Part shown: piece by piece, positions 42,589 through 50,622 of the stretch
Position numbering within the stretch: the stretch's first letter is position 1
Layout of the letters: each line of letters opens with the position of its first letter
Assembly (NCBI GenBank): GCA_951800675.1
Contig: CATOKC010000002.1
Coordinates: 1 to 64,000, forward strand
Length of the DNA stretch: 64,000 nt
Source of the DNA: an uncultured Oscillibacter sp.
GTDB taxonomy: Bacteria; Bacillota_A; Clostridia; Oscillospirales; Oscillospiraceae
Direction of reading: 5' to 3'
Made by a program: the position numbers and the translations under genes
The notes under the pieces: generated by a model
What the model saw: only the letters and a program-made list of their open reading frames with translations
What the model was told of the DNA's origin: nothing
The model's database searches: none

Positions 42589-42612
42589 ATCATAATCCGT
42601 TCCCCCTGTCAA
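42584..42612 (-). promoter_or_regulatory. Promoter for the formyltransferase gene
   Basis: Minus strand: TTGACA (42612-42607), a 17-nt spacer, TATGTT (42589-42584). Both hexamers are identical to those of the promoter at 41678-41706. Confidence 0.65.
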
Positions 42613-42654
42613 CGGTTTCTCCTTCTTAGGAGCTTCTCCTGGGGCCCGGCGCTT

Positions 42655-42700
42655 CCGAGAGAAAGGCGGACACGCGGGTCCGCCCCTACGCCGTATGCCT
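42655..42700. repeat. Dispersed GTAGGGGC palindromic repeat, copy
   Basis: Core GCCCCTAC at 42682-42689 (inverse of GTAGGGGC), beside GGCGGAC/GTCCGCC arms at about 42665-42683. It lies between divergent promoters. It shares its core with copies near 28165 and 50485-50554. Confidence 0.6.
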
Positions 42701-42765
42701 CCTAGTAAAATACGTAATCGAATACCCCCTCGATTCTCCCAGCCCTTTTCTTTTCCCCCAAATTG

Positions 42766-42774
42766 TGGTATACT
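42766..42774 (+). promoter_or_regulatory. Extended -10 promoter of niaR
   Basis: TGgTATACT at 42766-42774, about 43 nt before the ATG; no convincing -35. Confidence 0.55.
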
Positions 42775-42816
42775 GCTGTGCAAATCCAATACGTTCCACA
42801 ACAAGGAGGGATTTCT

Positions 42817-43329
42817 ATGCAGGCCGAAAAACGGCGGCAGGCCATTTTAAAATACCTGCGGCAGGCCAGCCGCCCCGTCAGCGCGGGGTTCCTGGCGGAG
42901 CGCTTTTCCGTCAGCCGCCAGGCGGTGGTGGGGGACGTGGCCCTGCTCCGGGCCTCCGGGGCGGACATCTCCGCCACCCCCAGGGGCTATGTCATTCTGA
43001 AGCCCAGCCAGGACCTGGTCCGCCGGGTGGCCTGCCGCCACGACGCCGCGGGGATGGAGGCGGAGCTCTGCGCCGTGGTGGACCAGGGCTGCTCCGTGCT
43101 GGACGTGATTGTGGAGCACCCCGTCTACGGCCAGCTCACCGGCCCCCTCCAGCTCGCCAGCCGGTACGATGTGGGCCAGTTCCTCTCCCGCTGCGCCGGG
43201 GCCCGGCCCCTGTCGGACCTCACCGGCGGCATCCACCTCCACACCCTCTCCTGCCCGGACGAGGACGCCTTTTGCCGGGCGCGGGAGGCCCTGGGGACCC
43301 TGGGAATCTTATGGGAGGGCGAAGAATGA
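42817..43329 (+). CDS. niaR: NiaR-type transcriptional repressor (HTH_11 + 3H domain)
   Basis: A 170-aa regulator. The N-terminal HTH_11 is clear (RRQAILKYLRQASRPVSAGFLAERFSVSRQAVVGDVALLRA). The C-terminal 3H domain has conserved histidines in EHPVYGQLTG and GGIHLHTLSCPDE. Such proteins bind nicotinate and repress niacin uptake or NAD genes. ATG 42817 follows AAGGAGG. It overlaps by 4 nt a MATE transporter gene, an uncommon partner, so the effector could differ. Confidence 0.88.
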   Translation: MQAEKRRQAILKYLRQASRPVSAGFLAERFSVSRQAVVGDVALLRASGADISATPRGYVILKPSQDLVRRVACRHDAAGMEAELCAVVDQGCSVLDVIVEHPVYGQLTGPLQLASRYDVGQFLSRCAGARPLSDLTGGIHLHTLSCPDEDAFCRAREALGTLGILWEGEE

Positions 43330-44711
43330 AGCGGCATAACGGCCTCCGGGACATGACCGCGGGCAGCCCCGCCGGGCATATCCTCTATTTCGCCCTGCCC
43401 CTTTTGGCGGGGAGCCTCCTCCAGCAGCTCTACAACATGGTGGACAGCTGGGTGGTGGGGCGCTATGTGGGGGACGGGGCCCTGGCCGCCGTGGGGGTGG
43501 GCTTCCCGGTTCTGACTATGTTCTCCTCCCTGTTCATCGGCCTTTCCAGCGGCGGCACGGTGGTCATCGCCCAGTTCTTCGGCGCGGGGAAAATGGACCG
43601 GGTCCGGGACGCGGTGGACACCATCTACGCCGCCTTCCTCACCTCCATCGTCCCCCTGACGGCCCTGGCCCTGCTGGCGGTGGGGCCCATCCTCCGCCTG
43701 CTCCAGGTGGAGGAGGCCGCCTATGGCGAGGCGTACCTCTATTTAATGGTGGTCTGCGCCGGGCTCATCGGCAGCATCGGCTACAACCTCAACGCCGGAA
43801 TTTTAGGGGGCCTGGGGAACAGCCGGAGCACCCTTTTGTTCCTGGCGGTGGCCTCGGTGATGAACATCCTCCTGGACCTGGCGCTGGTGCTGGCCTTCGG
43901 CCTGGGGGTTTTCGGCGTGGCCCTGGGCACGATCCTCGCCCAGGCCTTCTCCTGGCTTTTCGGCGTGTTCTATATCAACCGCCGCTACCCGGAGATTTCC
44001 CTCCGCCTCCTGCCCCGGAGGTTCGACCGGGCCCTCTTCCGGCAGATCATGGGCATCGGCCTTCCGGCGGGAATCCAGATGTCCCTGGTTGCCCTGGGGG
44101 CCATGGTGGTGATGGGGAAGATCAACTCCTACGGCAAGGAGTTCACCGCCGGGTACAACGTGGGCTTCCGGCTGGACCAGCTGGCCTTCCTGCCCATTCA
44201 GAGCCTGTCCAGCGCCGTCATCTCCTTCGTGGGCCAGAACACCGGCGCCAGAAAGCCGGACCGGGCCCGGCGGGGCATCCGGGTCGCCGTTGCCCTCTCC
44301 GCCGCCTGGGCCCTTTTGATGACGGCGGTTCTCCTGCCCCTCCGGGAGCCTTTGGTGGCCTTCTTCTCCCCCACGCCGGCGGTGATTCACGCCGGGGCCG
44401 TCTACCTCCAGTGCATCATGCCCTTCTACTTTATGTTCGCCGTCATGTTCTGTCTGAACAACGCCATGCGGGGCGCGGGGGACAGCGTGTTTCCCATGGT
44501 GGACGTAATTTTGTCCCTGATCCTGGTCCGGGTCCCGGCGGTGTACTATCTGGCGGACCACTACGGGCCGGATTATATGTACTACGGCTGCGCCGTGGGC
44601 TGGACCGTGGGCCTGGCCCTGTCCCTGGTCTGGTACTTTTCCGGCCGGTGGAAGCGGCACGGAAGCCTGGCGGACCGGGAGGAACCCGAAATTTCCGGCC
44701 CGGAACCGTGA
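43326..44711 (+). CDS. MATE-family efflux transporter
   Basis: A 461-aa, 12-helix membrane transporter. MATE features include LYFALPLLAGSLLQQLYNMVDSWVVGRYVG near the N-terminus, IAQFFGAGKMDRVR, and the second-half repeat GIGLPAGIQMSLVALGAMVV and FVGQNTGARKPDRARRG. MATE proteins export cationic drugs or metabolites using sodium or proton gradients. ATG 43326 overlaps the niaR stop (ATGA), so it is translationally coupled to that regulator. Substrate unknown. Confidence 0.93.
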   Translation: MKRHNGLRDMTAGSPAGHILYFALPLLAGSLLQQLYNMVDSWVVGRYVGDGALAAVGVGFPVLTMFSSLFIGLSSGGTVVIAQFFGAGKMDRVRDAVDTIYAAFLTSIVPLTALALLAVGPILRLLQVEEAAYGEAYLYLMVVCAGLIGSIGYNLNAGILGGLGNSRSTLLFLAVASVMNILLDLALVLAFGLGVFGVALGTILAQAFSWLFGVFYINRRYPEISLRLLPRRFDRALFRQIMGIGLPAGIQMSLVALGAMVVMGKINSYGKEFTAGYNVGFRLDQLAFLPIQSLSSAVISFVGQNTGARKPDRARRGIRVAVALSAAWALLMTAVLLPLREPLVAFFSPTPAVIHAGAVYLQCIMPFYFMFAVMFCLNNAMRGAGDSVFPMVDVILSLILVRVPAVYYLADHYGPDYMYYGCAVGWTVGLALSLVWYFSGRWKRHGSLADREEPEISGPEP

Positions 44712-44718
44712 AAGCCGC

Positions 44719-44747
44719 TTGTAATTTTCCGGCAAACTCAGTATAAT
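44719..44747 (+). promoter_or_regulatory. metG promoter
   Basis: TTGTAA (44719-44724), a 17-nt spacer, TATAAT (44742-44747). The leader of about 60 nt is too short for a T-box. Confidence 0.8.
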
Positions 44748-44814
44748 AAACCAATTGAGCCCGTCACTACCGGCGCCCTTCCATTCGGGGCCGCCGCTTT
44801 AAAGGAGAAAGAGC

Positions 44815-46791
44815 ATGGAAAAGAAAAAATTCTATATCACCACGCCCATCTACTACCCCTCGGACAAGCTTCACATCGGCCACACCTACTGCACCGTGGC
44901 CACGGACACCCTGGCCCGCTATCACCGCCTGCTGGGCGAGGACGTCATGTTCCTCACCGGCACCGACGAGCACGGACAGAAGATCGAGGAAAAGGCCAAG
45001 GAGGCCGGCATCTCCCCCCAGGAATTTGTGGACCGCATTGTGGACGGTCCCCGGGGCGTGCGGGATCTGTGGAAGCTGATGAACATTTCCAACGACCGCT
45101 TCATCCGCACCACCGACGACTACCATGTGAAATCCATTCAATATATCTTCCGCAAAATGCACGACAACGGCGATATTTACAAGGGGACCTACAAGGGCAA
45201 ATACTGCACCCCCTGCGAGTCCTTCTGGACGGAGAGCCAGCTTAAGGACGGCTGCTGCCCCGACTGCGGCCGCCCCGTCAAGGACGCGGAGGAGGAGGCC
45301 TATTTCTTCCGCCTGAGCAAGTACGCGGACAAAATCCGGGACCTGCTGGAAAACACGGACTTCCTGGAGCCCCGCTCCCGGGTTCACGAGATGGTGCGCA
45401 ACTTCATCGACCCGGGCCTTGAGGACCTGTGCGTCTCCCGGACCAGCTTCAGCTGGGGCGTGCCCGTGGACTTCGACCCCGGTCATGTGGTCTATGTCTG
45501 GATCGACGCCCTCTCCAACTATATTACCGCTCTGGGCTACGGCAACGACCGCTACAGCGATTACGAAAAGGGCTGGTGGCCCGGCGTGAACATCGTGGGC
45601 AAGGAGATCGTCCGCTTCCACTCCATCATCTGGCCCGCCATGCTCATGAGCCTGGGCGAGCCGGTGCCTAAGAAGTGCTTCGGCCACGGCTGGCTCCTTC
45701 TGGACGGCGGCAAGATGTCCAAGTCCAAGGGCAACGTGGTGGACCCCTATATCCTGGCGGAGCAGTTCGGCGTGGACGCCCTGCGCTTCTTCCTGATGCG
45801 CACCTTCCCCTTCGGCTCCGACGGCAACTTCTCCAACGAGCTTTTGATCCAGACCATCAACACGGACCTGGCCAACGACCTGGGCAACCTGGTCAGCCGC
45901 ACCACCGCCATGGTGGGCAAGTACTTCGGCGGGACCCTGCCCGAAGGCTGCGGGACCTGGGCGGAAGCGGTCTCCTTTGACACGGAGCTCAAGGACCTGG
46001 CCGGGGGCCTCCGGGAGCGCTACGCCGCCGAGATGGACCACTTCGCCCCCCACAAGGCCCTGGAGGAGATTTTCAAGGTCATCCAGCGGGCAAACAAATA
46101 TATTGACGAGAACACTCCCTGGACCCTGGCCAAGGACATGGAGGCCAACGGAGCCCGGCTGGCCCACGTGCTGTATAACCTGCTGGAGGCGGCCCGCATC
46201 TGCGGCATTTTGCTGATTCCCTTCATGCCGGAGAGCATGGACAAGCTCTTCTCCCAGATTGGCGCGGACGCTTCCGCCCGGAGCTGGGCCTCCGCCGCCC
46301 AATGGGGCGGGTTGTCAGAGACTGCCGTGGTCTCCAAGGGGGAGAACCTGTTCCCCCGGGTGGACATGGACAAGGCGCTTCAGGAGCTGGAGGCCGCCGT
46401 GGAGGCGGCGAAGCAGGCGGAGTCCGGCGTGGAGCTGGAGCCCCAGCTTGTGGAGAAGGTGGACTTCGACACCTTCTGCAAGTCGGACTTCCGGGTGGTG
46501 AAGGTAAAGGCCTGCGAGGCGGTGAAAAAGAGCGAGAAGCTCTTGAAGTTCACCCTGGACGACGGCACCGGCGTAGACCGGCAGATTCTCTCCGGGATTC
46601 ACAAGTGGTATGAGCCGGAGACGTTAGTGGGCAAGACCCTGGTGGCGATTGTAAATCTCCCGCCCCGGAAGATGATGGGCCAGGAGAGCAACGGCATGCT
46701 GATTTCCGCCGTCCACAAGGAGAAGGGGGAGGAAATGCTCCACCTCCTCATGGTGGATGACGCCATCCCCGCGGGGGCGAAGCTCTGCTAA
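44815..46791 (+). CDS. metG: Methionyl-tRNA synthetase
   Basis: Charges tRNA-Met. The 658-aa protein has HIGH at 20-23, KMSKS from 300, a zinc knuckle with CTPCESFW and CCPDCGRPV (about 128-156), the anticodon-binding helical domain, and a C-terminal EMAP-II-like tRNA-binding domain (FDTFCKSDFRVVKVKACEAVKKSEKLLKFTLDDG). ATG 44815 follows AAAGGAG and its own promoter. Standard Firmicutes form. Confidence 0.97.
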   Translation: MEKKKFYITTPIYYPSDKLHIGHTYCTVATDTLARYHRLLGEDVMFLTGTDEHGQKIEEKAKEAGISPQEFVDRIVDGPRGVRDLWKLMNISNDRFIRTTDDYHVKSIQYIFRKMHDNGDIYKGTYKGKYCTPCESFWTESQLKDGCCPDCGRPVKDAEEEAYFFRLSKYADKIRDLLENTDFLEPRSRVHEMVRNFIDPGLEDLCVSRTSFSWGVPVDFDPGHVVYVWIDALSNYITALGYGNDRYSDYEKGWWPGVNIVGKEIVRFHSIIWPAMLMSLGEPVPKKCFGHGWLLLDGGKMSKSKGNVVDPYILAEQFGVDALRFFLMRTFPFGSDGNFSNELLIQTINTDLANDLGNLVSRTTAMVGKYFGGTLPEGCGTWAEAVSFDTELKDLAGGLRERYAAEMDHFAPHKALEEIFKVIQRANKYIDENTPWTLAKDMEANGARLAHVLYNLLEAARICGILLIPFMPESMDKLFSQIGADASARSWASAAQWGGLSETAVVSKGENLFPRVDMDKALQELEAAVEAAKQAESGVELEPQLVEKVDFDTFCKSDFRVVKVKACEAVKKSEKLLKFTLDDGTGVDRQILSGIHKWYEPETLVGKTLVAIVNLPPRKMMGQESNGMLISAVHKEKGEEMLHLLMVDDAIPAGAKLC

Positions 46792-46836
46792 ATCCCCCCC
46801 TCGCCCTTCCGATAAGTATAATCCCCCCACAATGGG

Positions 46837-46880
46837 AAATACTGCCTCCATACTTCAAAAGTAAGGAGGCAGTATTTTTC
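46837..46880 (+). promoter_or_regulatory. Terminator-like hairpin that buries the rubrerythrin ribosome site
   Basis: Arms AAATACTGCCTCC (46837-46849) and GGAGGCAGTATTT (46865-46877) pair perfectly over 13 bp, with an inner TACT/AGTA pair, followed by TTTC and then the ATG at 46881. The ribosome site AAGGAGG (46863-46869) lies almost wholly in the 3' arm. A lone TATAAT (46817-46822) upstream may be the -10 of a short leader. The structure could end metG transcription and also block rbr translation. Confidence 0.75.
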
Positions 46881-47492
46881 ATGTCCAAAAACCTGAAAGA
46901 GAGCGAAACGCTCAAAAACCTCATGCGCGCCTTTGCCGGGGAGAGCCAGGCCCGGAACCGCTATACCTTCGCCGCGGGCCTGTGCAAGCAGCAGCAGCTC
47001 CACGTCCTGGAGGCCATCTTCACCTTCACCGCCAACCAGGAGAAGGAGCACGCCGAAATCTTCTACAACCACATGAAGGAGGTCGCCGGGGAAACCGTCC
47101 ACATCGACGGCGGCTACCCCGTGGACCTGACCAACGACGTGGCCCAGCTCCTCCGGCAGGCTCAACACAACGAGTTCGAGGAGTTCGATCCCGTCTATCC
47201 CAGCTTTGCCCAGACCGCCCGGCAGGAGGGCTTCCCCCAGGTGGCCTCCTCCTTCGAGCAGATTTCCAAAATCGAGAAGGCCCACGGAAACCGCTTCGCC
47301 CACTTCGCCCAGCTCTTAGAGTCCGGCAAGCTCTTCGTCTCCGACGCCAAGTGCGGCTGGCTCTGCCTGAACTGCGGCCACATTCAAGAGGGCCTCCAGG
47401 CCCCCAAGTCCTGCCCCGTCTGCTCCCATGACCAGGGCTTTTTCATCCGCCTGGAAATGGCCCCCTACGGCGGTGAGATTTTAAAGGGCTGA
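46881..47492 (+). CDS. rbr: Rubrerythrin
   Basis: A non-heme di-iron peroxidase protecting anaerobes from hydrogen peroxide. The 203-aa protein has the ferritin-like di-iron domain (about 1-150; FAGESQARNRYTFAA, ANQEKEHAEIFYNH, FEQISKIEKAHGNRF) and a C-terminal rubredoxin-like FeS4 site (WLCLNCGHI and SCPVCSHDQGFF). ATG 46881 is fixed by the ribosome site at 46863-46869, which is embedded in a hairpin. Expression is probably controlled at the RNA level; the redox or peroxide signal is unknown. Confidence 0.95.
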   Translation: MSKNLKESETLKNLMRAFAGESQARNRYTFAAGLCKQQQLHVLEAIFTFTANQEKEHAEIFYNHMKEVAGETVHIDGGYPVDLTNDVAQLLRQAQHNEFEEFDPVYPSFAQTARQEGFPQVASSFEQISKIEKAHGNRFAHFAQLLESGKLFVSDAKCGWLCLNCGHIQEGLQAPKSCPVCSHDQGFFIRLEMAPYGGEILKG

Positions 47493-47496
47493 CCCC

Positions 47497-48024
47497 TTAT
47501 CCGGCCTCCTCCGGCTCCGCCCAGGCGTAGTCATGGGGGCCGAATACCGGCTGGTCCTCCCGGAGGGCGTTCACCGCCGCCGCCAGGGCCTGGGCAAACC
47601 GCTCTGCGGACAGCGTCCCGTCCGGGCGGACCATGGCGGCTCCCTCCCCGTCCCCGGCGGTCAGGAGGAGCTGGGGCGGGTGTTCCAGGGCGGCGTAGTC
47701 CTCCGTCGGGAGGAATGCCACATCCACGCCTCCCTCCCGCACCGCCTGGGCCATGGCCTCCGGAGAAGAGCCCACGGAGACGCTGATGATCTCCGCCTCC
47801 ACCCCCTGGTCCGCCAGGGCCGCTTTCAACGCTTCCGGCAGCTCACGGACCGCCCGGGTCAGTTCCTCCGTGGACAGCGCCCCCCGGGAGACCTCCACGG
47901 CTAGAGTGTCTAGCTCCAGGGGCCCTGCCTCCGGCGGTTCCGGGGATTTCTCCCCCTCCGCCGGGCCGCAGGCGGAGAGAAGCAGCAAAAACAGGACCCC
48001 CAGCAGGGGCAGATATCGTCTCAT
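47497..48024 (-). CDS. Small PhnD-like substrate-binding lipoprotein
   Basis: A 175-aa lipoprotein: signal peptide RRYLPLLGVLFLLLLSACG with lipobox Cys at about residue 20. The mature part resembles one lobe of PhnD/TauA-type binding proteins (LTRAVRELPEALKAALADQGVEAEIISV; GGVDVAFLPTEDYAAL). It is about half the usual length, and no permease or ATPase gene is nearby. ATG 48024 follows AAAGGAG. It may be a truncated or single-domain receptor. Confidence 0.7.
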   Translation of the reverse strand: MRRYLPLLGVLFLLLLSACGPAEGEKSPEPPEAGPLELDTLAVEVSRGALSTEELTRAVRELPEALKAALADQGVEAEIISVSVGSSPEAMAQAVREGGVDVAFLPTEDYAALEHPPQLLLTAGDGEGAAMVRPDGTLSAERFAQALAAAVNALREDQPVFGPHDYAWAEPEEAG

Positions 48025-48340
48025 AAAAACTCCTTTTCCCTTTCGGCGGAAAACCGCCGTTTTTTTGTGGACATTCCGCCCAACCTTTGGTATAGTATTA
48101 GCAACAGCACCGGCGGGCGGCGTCTCCATTCTACCACGTCCCCGCCCGGCGCGCAAGGGCGGAGGCCCCTGGGTCTACCGGGACAGCCCCGTCACGCGCT
48201 TCGGCGAGGAGGCCGCCGCCGCTTTGACGACACGCTGTCCCCCATGGAGAAGCGGGTCCTCCCCTGTCAGGAGGAATTTTATATCCTCAGCCATTCTGTT
48301 TTGCGCTGACCCAACCAAATCACGACAAAGGAGAATCACC
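48025..48340. other. Intergenic region with a long leader before the Imm22-like gene
   Basis: 316 nt between divergent genes. A promoter lies at 48068-48096 and would give a leader of about 240 nt containing GC-rich inverted repeats around 48110-48160 and a possible 21-codon frame (48244-48309) starting MEKRVLPCQ. No known RNA family recognised. Confidence 0.4.
48068..48096 (+). promoter_or_regulatory. Promoter upstream of the Imm22-like gene
   Basis: TGGACA (48068-48073), a 17-nt spacer, TATAGT (48091-48096) with an extended -10 TGg. Confidence 0.65.
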
Positions 48341-48730
48341 ATGGAAGAATCTGGAATCGTCTCCATCTGGCTCGGCAATTTTGAGAGTGAGGAAGCCCTG
48401 ACGTTTTACGCCGAAAACCGCTTCAAGCGAAACGAGAACGGCGAAAAGGTCCCATCCTTTACCCAGGACTTTTTCAACGGTGATCTCTGGCCCTTCGAGC
48501 CGGAGGTGTTCGACTACGAATTTAACGCCGCCCCCTCCCAGGACCCGGCCGTGGTTGCGGAGCCCCTGGGCGAGGAGCTGTCCAAGGCTCTGGCGGAGAT
48601 CTATTCCAGGGGATTTGACCAGCCCTACAACGCCGTTCTCGCGGTCTATGACTACCAGTTTGAGGGCAGCCGCTATGTCCCCGGCGCGCCGGTGCGGTTC
48701 GTGGGGTCCTTTTCCTACATAGAGCGTTGA
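48341..48730 (+). CDS. Imm22-like (immunity protein 22 family) protein
   Basis: A 129-aa soluble protein starting MEESGIVSIWLGNFESEEALTFYAE, then PSFTQDFFNGDLWPFEPEVFDYEF. This matches the opening of Imm22 proteins (VSIWIGNF, then an acidic DYE/DED segment), which protect against polymorphic toxins. No toxin gene lies nearby, so it is an orphan immunity-type gene or a family member with another role. AAAGGAG precedes the ATG; a strong terminator follows. Confidence 0.7.
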   Translation: MEESGIVSIWLGNFESEEALTFYAENRFKRNENGEKVPSFTQDFFNGDLWPFEPEVFDYEFNAAPSQDPAVVAEPLGEELSKALAEIYSRGFDQPYNAVLAVYDYQFEGSRYVPGAPVRFVGSFSYIER

Positions 48731-48739
48731 GCCATTTCG

Positions 48740-48768
48740 AAAGCCGCCCCGTTTGGGGCGGCTTTTTT
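48740..48768 (+). terminator. Terminator after the Imm22-like gene
   Basis: Stem AAGCCGCCCC/GGGGCGGCTT (48741-48750/48755-48764) with loop GTTT, then TTTT. Confidence 0.93.
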
Positions 48769-48852
48769 GCAAGAGCGCGAGCCGGGTCAGCCGGCGCGTT
48801 GGTTCCCTGGCAAACGCGGCGATACGAGACGACAAAAAATTTTTCCCAGGAC

Positions 48853-48880
48853 TGAAAGTTTCCGCCCCGCTAAATCGTAT
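48853..48880 (+). promoter_or_regulatory. ECF-type promoter of the sigma/anti-sigma operon
   Basis: TGAAAGTTT (48853-48861) and CGTAT (48876-48880) are spaced like group-IV sigma promoters, about 30 nt before the sigma gene. No sigma-A hexamers are seen here, which suggests autoregulation. Confidence 0.7.
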
Positions 48881-48913
48881 CCATAACGAGAGCGCTCCAA
48901 AGGAGTTGATACC

Positions 48914-49402
48914 ATGAGCATAAACCACCAGGCGGAGCGGCTGGCGAACGCCTACGCCGACGCGATTCTCCGCCTCAGCTACACTTATTTGAAAAACACC
49001 TACGACGCCCAGGACGTCTGCCAGACGGTTTTCGTCAAGCTCCTGACGGAGCCCCGGGAATTCGACAGCGCCGAGCACGAGCGGGCCTATGTCCTGCGCA
49101 TGGCGGCCAACGCCTGCAAGGACCTTTTGAAAAGCCCCTGGCGGAAGCGGACCTGCGGCCTGGAAACCGTGCTGGAGGTCCCCGCCCCGGAGACGGGGGA
49201 CGGCTCCGTCCTGGCGGCGGTGAACGAGCTGCCCGCCAACTACCGCACGGTGATTTACCTCTTTTACTACGAAGGCTACCAGGCGGCGGAGATCGGGAAA
49301 ATTCTCGGCGTGCCCACCGCCACGGTTCACACCCGCCTGGCCCGGGGCCGGGCAAGGCTCAAGGATATCTTAGGAGGTATGGACTATGAGCGATCTGTTT
49401 GA
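48914..49402 (+). CDS. ECF-type RNA polymerase sigma factor
   Basis: A 162-aa sigma-70 family protein with region 2 (YADAILRLSYTYLKNTYDAQDVCQTVFVKLL) and region 4 (LPANYRTVIYLFYYEGYQAAEIGKILGVPTATVHTRLARGRARLK). These lack regions 1 and 3, as in ECF sigmas. ATG 48914 follows AAAGGAG. It overlaps by 17 nt a membrane DUF4179-type gene, the usual anti-sigma partner in Firmicutes, and is preceded by a promoter it could itself recognise. Confidence 0.93.
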   Translation: MSINHQAERLANAYADAILRLSYTYLKNTYDAQDVCQTVFVKLLTEPREFDSAEHERAYVLRMAANACKDLLKSPWRKRTCGLETVLEVPAPETGDGSVLAAVNELPANYRTVIYLFYYEGYQAAEIGKILGVPTATVHTRLARGRARLKDILGGMDYERSV

Positions 49403-50447
49403 TTACAAAAAGGAGATGAGCGAATTGCGCTTTACGGAGATTCAGAAGAAAGCCCTGGCGGAGGCCGCCGCCTCTGCCGCCCGGACCCCGGCAAAACGCC
49501 GCCGCCCCGTGTTCCGCACGGCCCTGATTGCCGCCGCCATGGCCGCCGTGCTGGCGGTGGGGTCCAGCGCGGCGGGGATTCTGCCCAGCCCCGCGGAGAT
49601 TTTCACCCCTCTGTTCGGCGGGGCCGCGGCCCAGACGGAGGTCATTGACAAGATCGGGCGTCCTATTGGGGCATCGGACACGGACAATGGAATTACCATC
49701 ACAGCGGAAGCCATCATGGGCGATCAATACAACGCCGTCATTGTCTACACCCTCACCCGGGACGACGGGGAGCGGTTCCTGCCCGAGGGCAAGAGCCTGG
49801 ACGAAACCCATCTGATGATGGGCGGTTACGGCGGGGCCAGCTGGGTCAGGGGCGGCACCCACGGCGGGTCCTGGTTTGTGGACGAGGACCCGGAGGACAA
49901 CCAAATCCAGCTGGTGGAGACCGCCAGCTCTAACGTAGCCATGACCAAAGGAACCGCCAACGCGAGTTTTGAGGACCTGCAATACTGGAACGCGGAGACG
50001 GAACAGGCCGAGCTCCTCTATCCCGGCAAGTGGAAGCTCCGCTTCGAGGTGGACTACGAGGACTGCTCCGTCCGCCTGGGCGGTGGCGAGACCTTCTCCC
50101 AGGACGGCTTGACCTTCACCATTGACGAGGTCACCGTCTCCCCCATCGCCGTCCGGGCGGCCTACACGGCGGACGAGGCTGTGGTCTGGAGCGACAGCCC
50201 CAGCGGGCGGCAGGACCCCCAGGACGCCCGCCAATCCCAGCGGTACTTTGAGAACGTTGAAGTTCTCTTAACCAAAACCGACGGCACGGTGCTTGATCTC
50301 AGTAATGCCGGCGGCAGCATTTCCCCGGACTATGACACAGGTATCTCCCTCTGTGCCAAGGGCCAGGTCCTGGAGGAAATCATCCCCCTGGCGGAGTTGC
50401 AAAGCATTTCCGTGGGCGGCGTGACCTACGAGATTCCCCACGATTAA
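49386..50447 (+). CDS. DUF4179-type membrane anti-sigma-like protein
   Basis: A 353-aa protein: cytoplasmic N-terminus (about 1-38, including FDYKKEMSELRFTEIQKKALAEAAA, suited to sigma binding), one membrane helix (about 42-60, TALIAAAMAAVLAVGSSAAG), then a large extracytoplasmic region containing a DUF4179-like domain (DNGITITAEAIMGDQYNAVIVYTL). It overlaps the sigma gene. It probably holds the sigma factor inactive until an envelope signal arrives; the signal is unknown. Confidence 0.85.
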   Translation: MSDLFDYKKEMSELRFTEIQKKALAEAAASAARTPAKRRRPVFRTALIAAAMAAVLAVGSSAAGILPSPAEIFTPLFGGAAAQTEVIDKIGRPIGASDTDNGITITAEAIMGDQYNAVIVYTLTRDDGERFLPEGKSLDETHLMMGGYGGASWVRGGTHGGSWFVDEDPEDNQIQLVETASSNVAMTKGTANASFEDLQYWNAETEQAELLYPGKWKLRFEVDYEDCSVRLGGGETFSQDGLTFTIDEVTVSPIAVRAAYTADEAVVWSDSPSGRQDPQDARQSQRYFENVEVLLTKTDGTVLDLSNAGGSISPDYDTGISLCAKGQVLEEIIPLAELQSISVGGVTYEIPHD

Positions 50448-50454
50448 CCCCCAG

Positions 50455-50618
50455 GTTCCCGAGGAACGGGCCGCCGGGGCGGCGGCCCCTACGGGCGGTT
50501 TCCCGGAGGCGGTCCCGTCACGGATATTCCTTCATTCGGCGCATTCGTAGGGGCCGCCCCCCTGGGCGGCCCGTTCCCCCTGAAACCGCCAAGCCCCCGG
50601 GCGGCCCGTTCCCCCAAC
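50455..50618. repeat. Composite dispersed repeat (two or three GTAGGGGC-type units)
   Basis: Two inverted units face each other. One, about 50465-50492, has GGGCCGCC/GGCGGCCC arms and core GCCCCTAC (50485-50492). The other, about 50547-50580, has core GTAGGGGC (50547-50554) and GGCCGCC/GGCGGCC arms. A further fragment (GGGCGGCCCGTTCCCCC) follows near 50599. No coding potential. Confidence 0.75.
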
Positions 50619-50622
50619 CAAC

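Noticed and set aside
44748..44814. T-box or SAM riboswitch before metG
   Set aside because: The leader is about 60 nt from the promoter, too short, and no specifier-type stem or S-box motifs are visible.
48067..48309. 80-codon frame upstream of the Imm22-like gene as the missing toxin
   Set aside because: Gly/Arg/Pro-rich, no ribosome site, starts within the promoter; not protein-like.
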